Counted from the first letter of the stretch, positions 23,198-33,200 are shown. The stretch is 64,000 nt of DNA from Sphingobium faniae (GCA_900100475.1 FMTU01000010.1:111274-175273); one strand, 5' to 3'. Numbers and translations are program-made. The notes: generated from the sequence alone by a model not told the origin.

Positions 23198-23920
23198 TCA
23201 GTTGCCGCTGCGCGTCATGAAGCGGCGGAACTGCTCGCGGCCTTGCGCTTCGGCGGCGGCGTCGCGGGCGGATTCGAGCGCCTGCGCGCGGCCCTGCGCG
23301 GCGAGAAGCGCCGTGAGGTCCGCGATCTGCTGGGATTGCAAGGCGAGAAGCTGGTTGCCGGCCTGCGCCGCCTGCAATGCGCCGGTCGCCGACTGGCTCG
23401 CGCCGACGATGTTCGACATGGCCGTGCGGGCGCCGTCGATATTGCCAACGACGCCGGCCTGGACCTTCAGCGCATCCTCGAACCCGGCGACGCTGGTCTC
23501 CCAGCGGTCTTGCGCGCCGTCGACCAGCGCCTGATCGGAGGCATTGAGGTCGATGTTGCGGTAGCGGGTCGAAAACGCCTGCTCGATCTGCTGGACGTCA
23601 TAGGCGATACGCTGCGCCTGACCGAGAAGCTGCTGGGTCTGGCGGACCTGCGCCTGGAGTTGCTGGAGCGAGGAGAATGGCAGGCTGGCGAGATTCTTCG
23701 CATCATTGATCAGCGAGGACGCCTCGTTCTGGAGCGACTGGATCTGATTGTTGATCTGCTGGAGTGAGCGAGCTGCGGTCAGCACATTCTGGGCATAGTT
23801 GGTGGGATCATAGACAATCCCACCAAAGCCGAATTGTGCGCTGGCGGGGGCCGAGACGCCGGCAACGGCAAGCAGGGCGACGCCGGCGATCATCGCGCGG
23901 CGCAACTGAAAACGGGTCAT
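23198..23920 (-). CDS. trbJ: TrbJ, VirB5-like pilus-associated protein
   Basis: 240 residues. Signal peptide with cleavage after ASAQF (residue about 29), then GGIVYDPTNYAQNVLTAARS and a long coiled-coil rich in Gln (LQQINNQIQSLQNEASSLIN, LQQLQAQVRQTQQLLGQAQR), as in TrbJ/VirB5. It is exported to the periplasm and takes part in pilus tip assembly or adhesion. The start overlaps the trbE stop by 4 bp. Confidence 0.92.
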   Translation of the reverse strand: MTRFQLRRAMIAGVALLAVAGVSAPASAQFGFGGIVYDPTNYAQNVLTAARSLQQINNQIQSLQNEASSLINDAKNLASLPFSSLQQLQAQVRQTQQLLGQAQRIAYDVQQIEQAFSTRYRNIDLNASDQALVDGAQDRWETSVAGFEDALKVQAGVVGNIDGARTAMSNIVGASQSATGALQAAQAGNQLLALQSQQIADLTALLAAQGRAQALESARDAAAEAQGREQFRRFMTRSGN

Positions 23921-26367
23921 GGCTCATACTCCGGGGCTGCGGGGGAAAGGAGATCGGCGGCCCATTCGAGGCCGCGAATGCGCAGCCAGGCGGCGGCGAA
24001 GCCGTCGCGGCCCTGCTCGGCGATCAGATCGGCGATGCGCGCCTGATCCGTCTTCGACGAGGCGGCGGTGAAGGCGAGCGCGACATCGCCCAAGCCAAGA
24101 TCGAACAGCCGGTTGCCGCGCCGCGACTGGCAATAATAATCGCGCTTGGGGGTGGCGCGGCTCAGAATCTCGATCTGGCGGTCGTTCAAGCCGAACCGCC
24201 GGTAGATGGCGGTGATCTGCGGTTCGATCGCGCGTTCATTGGGCAGGAAGATGCGGGTCGGGCAACTCTCGACGATGGCCGGCGCAATGGTCGACGTTTC
24301 GATATCGGCGAGGCTCTGGGTGGCGAAGATGACGCTGGCGTTCTTCTTGCGAAGCGTCTTCAGCCATTCCTTGAGCTGTTGTGCGAAGGCTGGCGAGTCC
24401 AGCACCAGCCAGCCCTCGTCGATGATGATCAGGGTCGGCGAGCCATCGAGCCGGCCTTCGATCCGGTGGAACAGATAGGAGAGCACGGCGGGCGCGGCCC
24501 CGGTTCCGGTCAGACCCTCGGTCTCGAACGCCTGGACATCGGCATCGCCGAGATGTTCGGATTCCGCATCGAGCAACTGGCCGTAAGGTCCGCCAACGCA
24601 ATAGGGGCCGAGCGCCTGCTTCAACTGTTGCTGCTGGAGGAGGACGGCAAGGCCGGTCAGCGTGCGCTCGGCGACCGGCGCGGATGCCAGCGACCCCAGC
24701 GCCGACCAGAGATAGTCCTTCACCTGGGGATCGACCGTCACGCCTTCGGCGGTCAGGATGGCGGCGAGCCATTCGGACGCCCAATTACGTTCGGCGGGAT
24801 CGTCGATCCGCGCGAGCGGTTGCAGGAAGACGCTGGCCGCCGCAGTGGTCCCAGTATCCTTGCCGTACAAGCTGCCGCCGAGATCCTGCCAGTCGCCGCC
24901 CATCGCCAGCGCCGCGACGCGGATCGAGCCGCCAAAGTCGAACGCGAACACCTGGCCGCGTTCGTAGCGGCGGAACTGCATGGCGATCAGCGCCAGCAGC
25001 ACCGATTTGCCCGCGCCGGTCGGGCCGACGATCAGCGTGTGGCCGACGTCGCCGACATGCAGCGAGAAACGGAACGGCGTCGATCCTTCTGTCTTGGCGA
25101 AGAACAAGGGCGGCGCGTCGAAATGCTCATCGCGCTCCGGCCCTGCCCAGACGGCCGACAGCGGGATCATATGCGCGAGGTTCAAGGTACTGATCGGTGG
25201 CTGCCGGACATTGGCGTAGACATGGCCGGGCAAGCTGCCCATCCACGCCTCGATTGCGTTGACGCCCTCGGCGATACAGGTGAAGTCGCGGCCCTGGATG
25301 ACCTTCTCGACCAGCCGCAGCTTCTCGGCGGCGACGCCGGGATCGGTATCCCACACCGTGACGGTGGCGGTGACATAGGCCTGGCCGACATCGTCGGCGC
25401 CCAGCTCCTGCAAGGCGGCATCGGCGTCGGCGGCCTTGTTCGACGCGTCGCTGTCCACCAGCGTCGACGCTTCATTGGTCATCACCTCGCGCAGGATCGC
25501 CGCCACGCTCTTGCGCTTGGCGAACCATTGCCGCCGGATGCGGGTGAGCAGTTTCGTGGCGTCGGTCTTGTCGAGCATCACCGCGCGCGTCGCCCAGCGA
25601 TAGGGGAAGGCCAGCCGGTTCAGTTCGTCGAGCAGGCCCGGCCAGGTCATCGATGGAAAACCGGTGATGGTCAGCGTGCGTAAGTGATGATCGCCCAGGC
25701 GCGGTTCGAGGCCGCCGGTCAGCGGTTCGTCGGCCAGCAGCGCGTCGAGATGCATCGGGGTCTCGGGCACCCGCACGCGCTGGCGACGGGTCGAGATCGT
25801 CGAATGCAGATAGGTCAGCGTCTCGCCGTCATCCAGCCAGCGGACCTCGGGCACGAACCCGTCGACCAGTTGCAGCACGCGGTCGGTGCGATCGGCGAAG
25901 CTGGAGACCAGCTCCCAGGGATCGACGCCTTTTTGCGTACGGCCCTCATAGAGCCAGCTTTCCGCGCGCGCCGCGTCTTCGGCGGGCGGCATCCACAGCA
26001 GGGTGAGATAATAACCGCTCTCATAGTGGCTGCCCTGTTCCTCGAACTGTGCGCGGCGTTCGCGGTCGACCAGGTTTGAGGCGGCGTCAGGAAATGTGCT
26101 TTCAGGATAGCCGCCCGCCGGCACGCGCTGCGCCTCGACGAAGATCGCCCAGCCCGATCCCAGACGGCGCAGCGCATTGTTGAGGCGCGAGGTGACGGCG
26201 ACCAGTTCGGCGGGCGTCGCTGAATCCAGATCGGGACCGCGAAACTTCGCCGTGCGCTGGAAGCTCCCGTCCTTGTTGAGCACAATCCCCTCGGCGACCA
26301 GCGCCGCCCAGGGCAGGAAATCCGCCAGATGGCTGGCGCGGCTTCGATATTCGGCAAGGTTCATCAT
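23917..26367 (-). CDS. trbE: TrbE, VirB4-like transfer ATPase
   Basis: 816 residues. The N-terminal CagE/TrbE domain (PWAALVAEGIVLNKDGSFQR, residues 20-40, and onwards) is followed by the ATPase with Walker A GPTGAGKS at about 448-455 and Walker B LIIIDEGW at about 645, then FATQSLADIETSTIAPAIVE. VirB4 ATPases power pilus assembly and substrate export. The gene is intact and the largest of the trb operon; the stop overlaps trbJ. Confidence 0.96.
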   Translation of the reverse strand: MMNLAEYRSRASHLADFLPWAALVAEGIVLNKDGSFQRTAKFRGPDLDSATPAELVAVTSRLNNALRRLGSGWAIFVEAQRVPAGGYPESTFPDAASNLVDRERRAQFEEQGSHYESGYYLTLLWMPPAEDAARAESWLYEGRTQKGVDPWELVSSFADRTDRVLQLVDGFVPEVRWLDDGETLTYLHSTISTRRQRVRVPETPMHLDALLADEPLTGGLEPRLGDHHLRTLTITGFPSMTWPGLLDELNRLAFPYRWATRAVMLDKTDATKLLTRIRRQWFAKRKSVAAILREVMTNEASTLVDSDASNKAADADAALQELGADDVGQAYVTATVTVWDTDPGVAAEKLRLVEKVIQGRDFTCIAEGVNAIEAWMGSLPGHVYANVRQPPISTLNLAHMIPLSAVWAGPERDEHFDAPPLFFAKTEGSTPFRFSLHVGDVGHTLIVGPTGAGKSVLLALIAMQFRRYERGQVFAFDFGGSIRVAALAMGGDWQDLGGSLYGKDTGTTAAASVFLQPLARIDDPAERNWASEWLAAILTAEGVTVDPQVKDYLWSALGSLASAPVAERTLTGLAVLLQQQQLKQALGPYCVGGPYGQLLDAESEHLGDADVQAFETEGLTGTGAAPAVLSYLFHRIEGRLDGSPTLIIIDEGWLVLDSPAFAQQLKEWLKTLRKKNASVIFATQSLADIETSTIAPAIVESCPTRIFLPNERAIEPQITAIYRRFGLNDRQIEILSRATPKRDYYCQSRRGNRLFDLGLGDVALAFTAASSKTDQARIADLIAEQGRDGFAAAWLRIRGLEWAADLLSPAAPEYEP

Positions 26368-26379
26368 GGGGTGTGGACC

Positions 26380-26649
26380 TCAGACGCGCAGATAGGCGGG
26401 GTAGCGAAGGTGGCGGCGGGCGACGTCGGGGAACTGCGCATCGCGCTTGGCCGCCCACACCACCGCCAGATGGCCGATCAGCCAGAGCACGCCGCCGGCG
26501 ATCCAGAGCTGGAGGCCGACGCCGATCGCGGCGGCCAGGGTGCCGTTGGCGATGGCGATGGCGCGCGGGGCGCCGCCGAGCAGAATCGGCTCGGTGAGCG
26601 CCCGGTGGACAGGGGCGTAGAAGCCCGCGACTTCGCCATCCTCCAGCAT
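26380..26649 (-). CDS. trbD: TrbD, VirB3-like inner-membrane protein
   Basis: 89 residues. GFYAPVHRALTEPILLGGAP is the VirB3/TrbD signature; two membrane helices follow (about 32-66), then a basic end (DAQFPDVARRHLRYPAYLRV). ATG at 26649 overlaps the trbC stop; 12 bp to trbE. A longer reading frame through trbC/trbB is a frame shadow. Confidence 0.93.
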   Translation of the reverse strand: MLEDGEVAGFYAPVHRALTEPILLGGAPRAIAIANGTLAAAIGVGLQLWIAGGVLWLIGHLAVVWAAKRDAQFPDVARRHLRYPAYLRV

Positions 26650-27008
26650 CAGATCAGCGCCCCGCCGCCGAAGCTGAAGAAGGACAGGAAGAAGCTCGAC
26701 GCGGCGAAGGCGATCGACAGGCCGAACACGATCTGGATCAGCTTGCGGAAGCCGCCGCCGGAATCGCCAAACGCAAGCGTCAGGCCGGTGACGATGATCA
26801 CGATCACGGCGATGATCTTCGCCACCGGCCCTTCGATCGATTCGAGGATGGACTGGAGTGGGGCTTCCCAGGGCATCGACGAACCGGAGGCGCGCGCCGG
26901 GGCCGACAGGGTCACGGCCACGACGCACGCCAATGCGCCAGCGGCGACCTGCCGGCGCATATGCGAGATGGCGGCGATCGGCCGCCAAACGTTGGATGTC
27001 GGGTTCAC
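26649..27008 (-). CDS. trbC: TrbC, VirB2-like pilin
   Basis: 119 residues from a GTG start ([20 protein letters not shown]) that overlaps the TrbB stop and follows AGGAGAAA. A long pilin signal peptide ends near APARA; the mature part has two hydrophobic helices (GPVAKIIAVIVIIVTGLTLA and FGLSIAFAASSFFLSFFSFG) around a short polar loop, as in VirB2/TrbC pilins. A longer frame from 27068 runs into trbB and is rejected. Confidence 0.9.
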   Translation of the reverse strand: MNPTSNVWRPIAAISHMRRQVAAGALACVVAVTLSAPARASGSSMPWEAPLQSILESIEGPVAKIIAVIVIIVTGLTLAFGDSGGGFRKLIQIVFGLSIAFAASSFFLSFFSFGGGALI

Positions 27009-28024
27009 TGGCTTTCTCCTGCTGAAAGAACGGTCGCCGCTGGCGCCGCCGATACGGGTGAAGGGCATGGGAGGTGGGTGAGCGCGAAGTCGCCGTCCGG
27101 GCCGAGACCATCGACGCGCGCGAGTTCGGCCAGGCGGCGTTCCGATCCGCGCCCGGCCAGCACCGCCACCATGTCGATGGTCTCGCCGATCAGCGCGCGC
27201 GGCACGGTCACGACCGCTTCCTGGATGAGCTGTTCCATCCGGCGCAGCGCGCCCAGTGCCGAGCCAGCATGGATGGTGCCGATCCCGCCCGGATGGCCGG
27301 TGCCCCAGGCTTTGAGAAGGTCGAGTGCCTCGGCGCCGCGCACCTCACCGATGGGGATGCGATCGGGGCGCAGGCGCAACGAGGAACGGACAAGATCCGA
27401 GAGCGAAGCGACGCCGTCCTTGGTGCGCAGCGCGACCAGATTGGGGGAGGCGCATTGCAGTTCGCGAGTGTCCTCGATCAGGACGACGCGATCAGCGGTC
27501 TTCGCCACCTCGGCCAGCAGCGCATTGGTGAGCGTGGTCTTGCCGGTTGAGGTGCCGCCCGCGACCAGGATATTGCTGCGATCGGCAACGCCCTTCCTGA
27601 GCACCGCCGCCTGCAAGCGCGACATGATCCCCGCTTGGGCATAGTCGTCGAGCGTGAAAATCGCGACGGCGGGCTTGCGGATCGCGAAGGCGGGCGCGGC
27701 GACGACGGGCGGGATCAGCCCCTCGAACCGCTCGCCACTCTCGGGCAGTTCCGCCGAAACGCGCGGATTACGCGCATGGACATCGACGCCGACATGATGT
27801 GCGACCAGGCGGACGATGCGTTCGCCGTCCGCGGCCGACAGACGTTCGCCCGTGTCGGCCAGGCCCTCACCGAGCCGGTCGACCCACAGGCGTCCATCGG
27901 GATTGAGCATGACTTCGACGATGGCGGGCTCGGCCAGCCAGGCGGCGATTAACGGGCCGAGCGCGGTGCGCAACATGCGCGCGCCGCGAGAATCCGCCTC
28001 CGATCCGACCTGTTGATGCTGCAC
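27005..28024 (-). CDS. trbB: TrbB, VirB11-like ATPase
   Basis: 339 residues. N-terminal domain with [20 protein letters not shown], then a VirB11/GspE ATPase with Walker [13 protein letters not shown] (about 156-167), an Asp box ([13 protein letters not shown]), Walker B region and the His box [21 protein letters not shown] hexameric inner-membrane ATPase driving pilus biogenesis or DNA transfer. First gene of the trb block; the CopG-like and TraG genes are upstream on the same strand. Confidence 0.95.
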   Translation of the reverse strand: MQHQQVGSEADSRGARMLRTALGPLIAAWLAEPAIVEVMLNPDGRLWVDRLGEGLADTGERLSAADGERIVRLVAHHVGVDVHARNPRVSAELPESGERFEGLIPPVVAAPAFAIRKPAVAIFTLDDYAQAGIMSRLQAAVLRKGVADRSNILVAGGTSTGKTTLTNALLAEVAKTADRVVLIEDTRELQCASPNLVALRTKDGVASLSDLVRSSLRLRPDRIPIGEVRGAEALDLLKAWGTGHPGGIGTIHAGSALGALRRMEQLIQEAVVTVPRALIGETIDMVAVLAGRGSERRLAELARVDGLGPDGDFALTHLPCPSPVSAAPAATVLSAGESQ

Positions 28025-28164
28025 GATCTGTCCCCTGCAAGGACCGCCGGGCGACGCGCGCTGCGATCGGGGACAAGTAAGAGAGACACAAACCCGGTAA
28101 TCGCAACACTAAAATCAAGCCGTCGTGCTATGGCGTGCAAATAGAAACGATCGGCGAGTTTGGA

Positions 28165-28602
28165 CTATTGCTCGAAATCGCCGGTATCGTGCTCTGGCGT
28201 AGATTTGATATCTTCGGATAGTTCACGCGCCAAGCTTGCGCCGGTCTCCATGCGCCGGCCGAGCGACTCGACGAAGCTGCGATAGCGCTCCCGGCCGCTG
28301 GCCTGGGCGGCGGCGAAGGCCGTGTCCGGCAAGGGCGGCGTCGTGGTCAGCCAGAAGCGGACAAATAGAGCCATCGCCTCGTTCGAGATCCCGATATGAT
28401 GCTCGAGCCGGTCGGCCTGCCGCGACAGCCGGTCGAGACGACGGCCGATCGCGGCCTCCAGCCGTTCGGACCCATCGGGTGAAAGGAACGACAACAGCGC
28501 GGCTTCGACAATCTGGGTCTGGGCAACGCGTTTTCGTGCCGCATAATCGGCGAGCCGACCGGATAGATCGGCGGGCAGACGAAATGTGTGTTTGATGCGC
28601 AT
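28165..28602 (-). CDS. CopG-type ribbon-helix-helix protein of the transfer region
   Basis: 145 residues. The start MRIKHTFRLPADLSGRLADY and KRVAQTQIVEAALLSFL form a ribbon-helix-helix DNA-binding domain; a helical C-terminal part (RLEAAIGRRLDRLSRQADRL) suggests a coiled coil. A CopG-like gene between traG and trbB is standard in this transfer family. It may control the trb operon or help relaxosome assembly; 14 bp to traG upstream and 140 bp of spacer to trbB downstream. Confidence 0.8.
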   Translation of the reverse strand: MRIKHTFRLPADLSGRLADYAARKRVAQTQIVEAALLSFLSPDGSERLEAAIGRRLDRLSRQADRLEHHIGISNEAMALFVRFWLTTTPPLPDTAFAAAQASGRERYRSFVESLGRRMETGASLARELSEDIKSTPEHDTGDFEQ

Positions 28603-28617
28603 GACGGTTCCTTTTTG

Positions 28618-30636
28618 TCAGAGCTGGATGCCGTCGCCGGGATCGAGGCTGGCCTGGCGCGCGAGGCGCTGCATCCGGCGCTGTGTCGCGGCGTCGCTGT
28701 CCGCCGCCTCCATGTCGTCGAATGTGAACTCCTGCCTGGGCGCAGGCGTCTCGCGCACCACCTCCTCATGATCGGGCAGGCCCGGCTCGCGCCGGATATT
28801 AGCGTTGGCGGTGTCACTTTGGTTCGCGGTTACGGGCTTTGTTGGTTTTCCGCCTTTACGGTCCGGTCCATTGGAGGCTGCCGGGTCTGCAAGAACCGGG
28901 CGCGGCGGCGCTGCCAATGCGGTCCAGTCATCCGGGCGCGGCGTGGTCGTGGCCCGCTGGGTTTTGGGCGCGGGCAACAGGCGTGACGTGAAGCGCCGGT
29001 CGGTGAAATAGCGGGCCTTCTTCGCCCGCACTGGCGGCACACCCGCGATCATGACGATCTCATCGTCAGGCGGAAGCTGCATGATCTCGCCCGGCGTCAT
29101 GAGCTGGCGAGCGGTCTCCGAGCGCGATACCATCAAATGGCCGAGCCATGGCGACAGGCGATGCCCGGCATAGTTCTTCATCGCCCGCATCTCGGTGGCG
29201 GTGCCGAGCGCGTCGGACACCCGCTTGGCGGTGCGCTCGTCATTGGTCGCAAAACTGACGCGCACATGGCAATTGTCGAGAATGGCGTTGTTCGGGCCGT
29301 AAGCCTTCTCGATCTGGTTGAGCGATTGGGCGATCAGGAACGCCTTCATCCCGTAGCCTGCCATGAACGCCAGCGCGCTCTCGAAGAAGTCGAGCCGCCC
29401 CAACGCCGGAAACTCGTCGAGCATCAACAGCAGCCGGTGTCGTCCGTCCTTCGACTTCAGATCTTCGGTCAGGCGGCGACCGATCTGGTTCAGGATCAGG
29501 CGGATCAGCGGCTTGGTCCGGCTGATGTCGCTCGGCGGCACCACCAGATAGAGCGAGACCGGATGGGCGCCGTCGACCAGATCGGCGATGCGCCAGTCAC
29601 ATTGCCGGGTCACGGCCGCGACGACGGGATCGCGATAGAGGCCGAGGAACGACATGGCCGTCGACAGCACGCCTGACCGTTCATTCTCCGATTTGTTGAG
29701 CAGTTCGCGCGCGGCCGAGGCGACGACGGGGTGGACGCCGGCTTCGCCCAGATGCGGGGTGAGCATCATCGCCTTCAGCGTGGTCTCCATCGGGCGCTTC
29801 GGGTCCGACAGGAAGTTGGCGACGCCGGCCAGGGTCTTGTCGGGTTCGGCGTAGAGGACATGCAGGATCGTGCCGACCAACAATGCATGGGAGGTCTTTT
29901 CCCAATGGTTGCGCTTTTCGAGACTGCCTTCCGGATCGACCAGCACGTCGGCGACATTCTGGACGTCGCGCACCTCCCATTCGCCGCGCCGCACTTCGAG
30001 CAGCGGATTGTAGGCGGCCGACGATGCATTGGTCGGATCGAACAGGAGCACCTTGCCGAACCGGCTACGGAACCCGGCGGTCAGGCCCCAGTTCTCGCCC
30101 TTGATGTCATGGACGATCGCCGATCCCGGCCAGGTCAGCAGTGATGGCACCACCAGACCGACACCCTTGCCGGATCGGGTCGGCGCGAAACAGAGCACAT
30201 GCTCGGGGCCATCGTGGCGCAGATATTCACGCTGGAACCGGCCGAGCACCACGCCGTCATCGCCGAGCAGGCCAGCGCCGCGGATTTCCTTGACGCTTGC
30301 CCAGCGCGCGGTGCCGAAGGTCTCGGCGTTGCGAACCTCGCGGGCGCGCCACACCGACATGCCGATGGCGACGATGATCGACAGGAAACCGCCCGATACC
30401 GCGATATAGGCGCCGCGTTGGAAAATCTCCGGCGCATAGGCGTCGAAGGAAAACCACCACCAGAAGAAGGCGGGCGGCGGATAGACCGGTGTGTCGAAAG
30501 CGGTGAACCAGGGCGAACCCAACTGGGGCTGGTGAGCAAGCGCCGCCGCCGTCCATTGCGTCGCTGACCAGATCGACGTCAGCACGATGGCGAACACCAC
30601 GAGGATCTGGCCCCAGAGGATTTTGGTGGCGGACAC
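28618..30636 (-). CDS. traG: TraG, VirD4-like coupling protein
   Basis: 672 residues. Two N-terminal membrane helices (about 8-30 and 76-97), Walker A FAPTRSGKGVGLVVPSLL (about 150), Walker B LLLMLDEFPALGRLDFFESA, and FATNDERTAKRVSDALGTAT. The C-terminus is proline-rich and variable. The coupling protein brings the relaxase-DNA complex to the channel. It is the first gene of the long leftward run traG-copG-trbB-...-DUF2274; 151 bp upstream separate it from vapC and probably hold the promoter. Confidence 0.95.
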   Translation of the reverse strand: MSATKILWGQILVVFAIVLTSIWSATQWTAAALAHQPQLGSPWFTAFDTPVYPPPAFFWWWFSFDAYAPEIFQRGAYIAVSGGFLSIIVAIGMSVWRAREVRNAETFGTARWASVKEIRGAGLLGDDGVVLGRFQREYLRHDGPEHVLCFAPTRSGKGVGLVVPSLLTWPGSAIVHDIKGENWGLTAGFRSRFGKVLLFDPTNASSAAYNPLLEVRRGEWEVRDVQNVADVLVDPEGSLEKRNHWEKTSHALLVGTILHVLYAEPDKTLAGVANFLSDPKRPMETTLKAMMLTPHLGEAGVHPVVASAARELLNKSENERSGVLSTAMSFLGLYRDPVVAAVTRQCDWRIADLVDGAHPVSLYLVVPPSDISRTKPLIRLILNQIGRRLTEDLKSKDGRHRLLLMLDEFPALGRLDFFESALAFMAGYGMKAFLIAQSLNQIEKAYGPNNAILDNCHVRVSFATNDERTAKRVSDALGTATEMRAMKNYAGHRLSPWLGHLMVSRSETARQLMTPGEIMQLPPDDEIVMIAGVPPVRAKKARYFTDRRFTSRLLPAPKTQRATTTPRPDDWTALAAPPRPVLADPAASNGPDRKGGKPTKPVTANQSDTANANIRREPGLPDHEEVVRETPAPRQEFTFDDMEAADSDAATQRRMQRLARQASLDPGDGIQL

Positions 30637-30787
30637 GGCCCTTCCTTCCCGGCAAATGCCGTAGAGGTCGGGTGCGGAACTCCGATTTTACAAGATGTTG
30701 GCGATGGGGGTCGAAGTAATGGCGGGTTTGGCGCGCAAAAAGAAACGCTCGCGTAGAGCGTGATCTAGGCCTTGGGAGCCCTGCCGA

Positions 30788-31159
30788 TCAGTGTTGGGCG
30801 GTTTCGGCAACGCCGAGGCGGGACGCGATGTCATTGAGCCGCTTGTCGCGGGTCCAGAGTCGCAGCCCTGGCGTCAGACGTGTGGCGGCAAGGAGATGTG
30901 CATCGATATAGCCGATACCGAGGCTGTAGAGCGGCTGCTGTTCGATGAGGCCCTGAACCTCATCGTCGGAAGCCTGGTTCGCCATCGGCAAATCGCGCAG
31001 CGCCGACAGTACCTTATCGCGCTGGCGCAAACTGCCCAGGGCGATCTCGCCTATGATGAAAGGGTGGATGTAAACCAGCCCTGCGTCGAGGCGGCTCGCA
31101 AGCAGAGGATCGCCTCGCCGCAGATGATCGACCCAGACCGTGCTGTCGACAAGGATCAT
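30788..31159 (-). CDS. vapC: VapC-type PIN-domain toxin
   Basis: 123 residues with the PIN fold: MILVDSTVWVDHLRR (first acidic), a conserved Glu in FIIGEIALGSL, and the late acidic cluster YSLGIGYIDAHLLAATRL with LWTRDKRL. Toxin of a type II toxin-antitoxin pair, an endoribonuclease that usually cuts tRNA or rRNA. The start overlaps the antitoxin stop (ATGA). Its position between the coupling protein and the relaxase suggests stabilisation of the excised or replicating element. Confidence 0.9.
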   Translation of the reverse strand: MILVDSTVWVDHLRRGDPLLASRLDAGLVYIHPFIIGEIALGSLRQRDKVLSALRDLPMANQASDDEVQGLIEQQPLYSLGIGYIDAHLLAATRLTPGLRLWTRDKRLNDIASRLGVAETAQH

Positions 31160-31353
31160 TCGACCACAGACCGACGACGGGCGGGGACTTGCAAGTCTGG
31201 TTCGCTACCACCAAGCAAGGCAAGACGGCGGGCGCTCTCACGCTCGATAAGTGCCTTGAATGCCTCCCGCACCAGCTGGGACTTTTCCTTCAGGCCGGTG
31301 AATGCCTGAGCTTTCGCCACCTGTTCGTCATCAAGCACAATAGTCGTTCGCAT
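31156..31353 (-). CDS. vapB: VapB-type antitoxin
   Basis: 65 residues. MRTTIVLDDEQVAKAQAFTG and KSQLVREAFKALIERESARR are the ribbon-helix-helix domain of VapB (type VapB_antitoxin / DUF2191); the Pro/Arg-rich C-terminus wraps the toxin. ATG at 31353 is preferred; a longer frame adds 12 residues without a ribosome site. It represses its own operon, by family knowledge. Confidence 0.88.
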   Translation of the reverse strand: MRTTIVLDDEQVAKAQAFTGLKEKSQLVREAFKALIERESARRLALLGGSEPDLQVPARRRSVVE

Positions 31354-31445
31354 ATCGAAGCCTTTCCACAGAAGGCACATATTTATCATCGAATGATGCT
31401 GATTTCAATGCGGACTGATGGGGTGGTGGGGGAAATGGCCGAGAC

Positions 31446-33200
31446 CTACAGTCCCAGACCACGCTGCTTACCAAAACTCCAGTCCACCCCGCCACCGGGC
31501 GCCATTGTCCCGGTGATGTGCTTGCCAAGCTGCGGATCGAGCGCCGGCCGCCAGGGCACGAGCTGGAACCCCAGTCCGTCATCCATCATCGCGAACCGGC
31601 CCGACGCGAGCGTGATGCGCTGGCGGTAGGTCCCAGCGATATGATCGCCCGGAGCCGAAGGCCTGTGCGCCAATCCGGTCTCGGCCGCGATCCGGGCGAT
31701 GGCGCCGTCCAGTTCGCGCTGCTTCAGCGTGCCGATCAGATTACGGGCGAAAATGATGCGCTGCCCTTGCCGCCGCGCCAGACCTTCATCGACCAGATGA
31801 TCGGCCCGTGCGTCGAGCGCATCGGACACCGACGCGCCAAACCCGCCGCCAAGGATGGGCGGATCGCGCGCGATCAGATGGCGATCGAGCCATGTCGCAC
31901 CGTCGGCCGTGACCTGCCGGTACAGCGAGAGGTCGGAACGGGTGGCGAGCGAATGGCGTTGCTGGCCCTTGTGGTCCTCCCAGGACCGCAGTTCGACGAT
32001 CGCCCCCGGCCTTGCGTCGCCCGTCATGTCGATATCGCTGAACCGCAGATGATGGGTCCGCCCGTCCACACCTTCGACGACGGCATAGGCTGTGCCCGCC
32101 AGCTCGTCATGCAGGCCGCGTTCGACCAGGCGGCCAAGCACGGGATCGCCGACCTGTTCGTCATGGATCGCGAACGATGCAATATCTGGCGTGCCGACGC
32201 CTCGCGACATCGCCGCGTGCATGGTCTTGATGATGTCGCCGCGGATCGACAGGGCGCGTAAGGTTTCTTCGCCGCCGGGCTTCAGCGTCCATGACGCGGG
32301 ACCGATAGGATCGGCAAGACCGAGGCGTTCGAGCTTCTGCGCCCGACCGACCAGCAGGCGTCGTTCTTCCGCATCGTGAGAACCGGTTTCGGGGCGAAGA
32401 TCGATGATGCCGCCGTGATGGTCGGCGATGTTGCGCAAGGTTCGGTCCAGACCGGTCCAGCGCTCGGCCTCGACATCCTTGCGTAACGCTGCCTGGATCT
32501 CGCGCTCGCTGCGCGGGCCGAGTTCGAGCGTGACGCGATCCTCCGCTCGCCCCCGGAATCCCTCGCGCACATAATTGCGGCTGATGACGAGGTCGCCGCC
32601 GTCATCGGCGCGGCCGCGCACCAGCACATGGATATGGGGATTATCCGTGTTCCAGTGATCGACGGCCACCCAGTCGAGCGATGTGCCGAGGTCGCGCTGG
32701 GCGTCGGCCATCAGTTCGCGGGTGAAGGCGCGCAGGTCCTGCATTTCGCCGGCGTCCTCGGGCGAGACGATGAACCGGAAATGATGCCGGTCGTCTTCGC
32801 ACCGTGCGGCGAAGGCTTCGCCATCGACCCGGTCGGTGCCGGCATCAAACATCTGGGCAGGCGCGCCATCGCGGGTGACGCCCTCGCGCTCCAGATAAGC
32901 CACATGCCGGGCGATCGGCGCCGCCCGGAACTTTGTGCCCGCATGGCGCACGACCCGCATCTTGACGATGACGCGGCGCATGTCGGGCCGGCGAGCGCGA
33001 CTGGAGCCTGCGGCATTGCCGCGACCAAAGCGCGATCCTCCGCCGCCTTGCCGGCGAGGTCCGAAGCCGCGTCCTGTGTGTCCGGCCTTCCTGGCGGCGC
33101 GCATCACCTGACCGACGAACGACTTGGCCTGCTTGTCTTGCTTGGCGCTATCGCGAGGCCTTCCTGGGCGCACCCGGAAATCATCGTCGCGGGCGCTCAT
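31446..33200 (-). CDS. Relaxase, VirD2-like with DUF3363
   Basis: 584 residues from the ATG at 33200 (MSARDDDFRVRPGRP). A basic N-terminus is followed by the relaxase core: RFIVSPEDAGEMQDLRAF, LDWVAVDHWNTDNPHIHVLV, with H-I-H as the HUH metal motif, and the DUF3363 region from about residue 330. It cuts oriT and leads the strand into the recipient; in ICEMlSymR7A the equivalent is RlxS. The longer frame to 33329 lacks a plausible ribosome site. The oriT is probably near; the 250 bp upstream (33201-33453) is the place to look. Confidence 0.9.
   Translation of the reverse strand: MSARDDDFRVRPGRPRDSAKQDKQAKSFVGQVMRAARKAGHTGRGFGPRRQGGGGSRFGRGNAAGSSRARRPDMRRVIVKMRVVRHAGTKFRAAPIARHVAYLEREGVTRDGAPAQMFDAGTDRVDGEAFAARCEDDRHHFRFIVSPEDAGEMQDLRAFTRELMADAQRDLGTSLDWVAVDHWNTDNPHIHVLVRGRADDGGDLVISRNYVREGFRGRAEDRVTLELGPRSEREIQAALRKDVEAERWTGLDRTLRNIADHHGGIIDLRPETGSHDAEERRLLVGRAQKLERLGLADPIGPASWTLKPGGEETLRALSIRGDIIKTMHAAMSRGVGTPDIASFAIHDEQVGDPVLGRLVERGLHDELAGTAYAVVEGVDGRTHHLRFSDIDMTGDARPGAIVELRSWEDHKGQQRHSLATRSDLSLYRQVTADGATWLDRHLIARDPPILGGGFGASVSDALDARADHLVDEGLARRQGQRIIFARNLIGTLKQRELDGAIARIAAETGLAHRPSAPGDHIAGTYRQRITLASGRFAMMDDGLGFQLVPWRPALDPQLGKHITGTMAPGGGVDWSFGKQRGLGL

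Noticed and set aside
23764..25683. 639-codon plus-strand open frame
   Set aside because: Antisense of trbE, whose Walker motifs are intact; stop-free antisense frames are common at this GC content.
26380..27111. 243-codon form of TrbD
   Set aside because: Upstream 154 codons are a shadow of trbC and trbB; the conserved TrbD begins at 26649.
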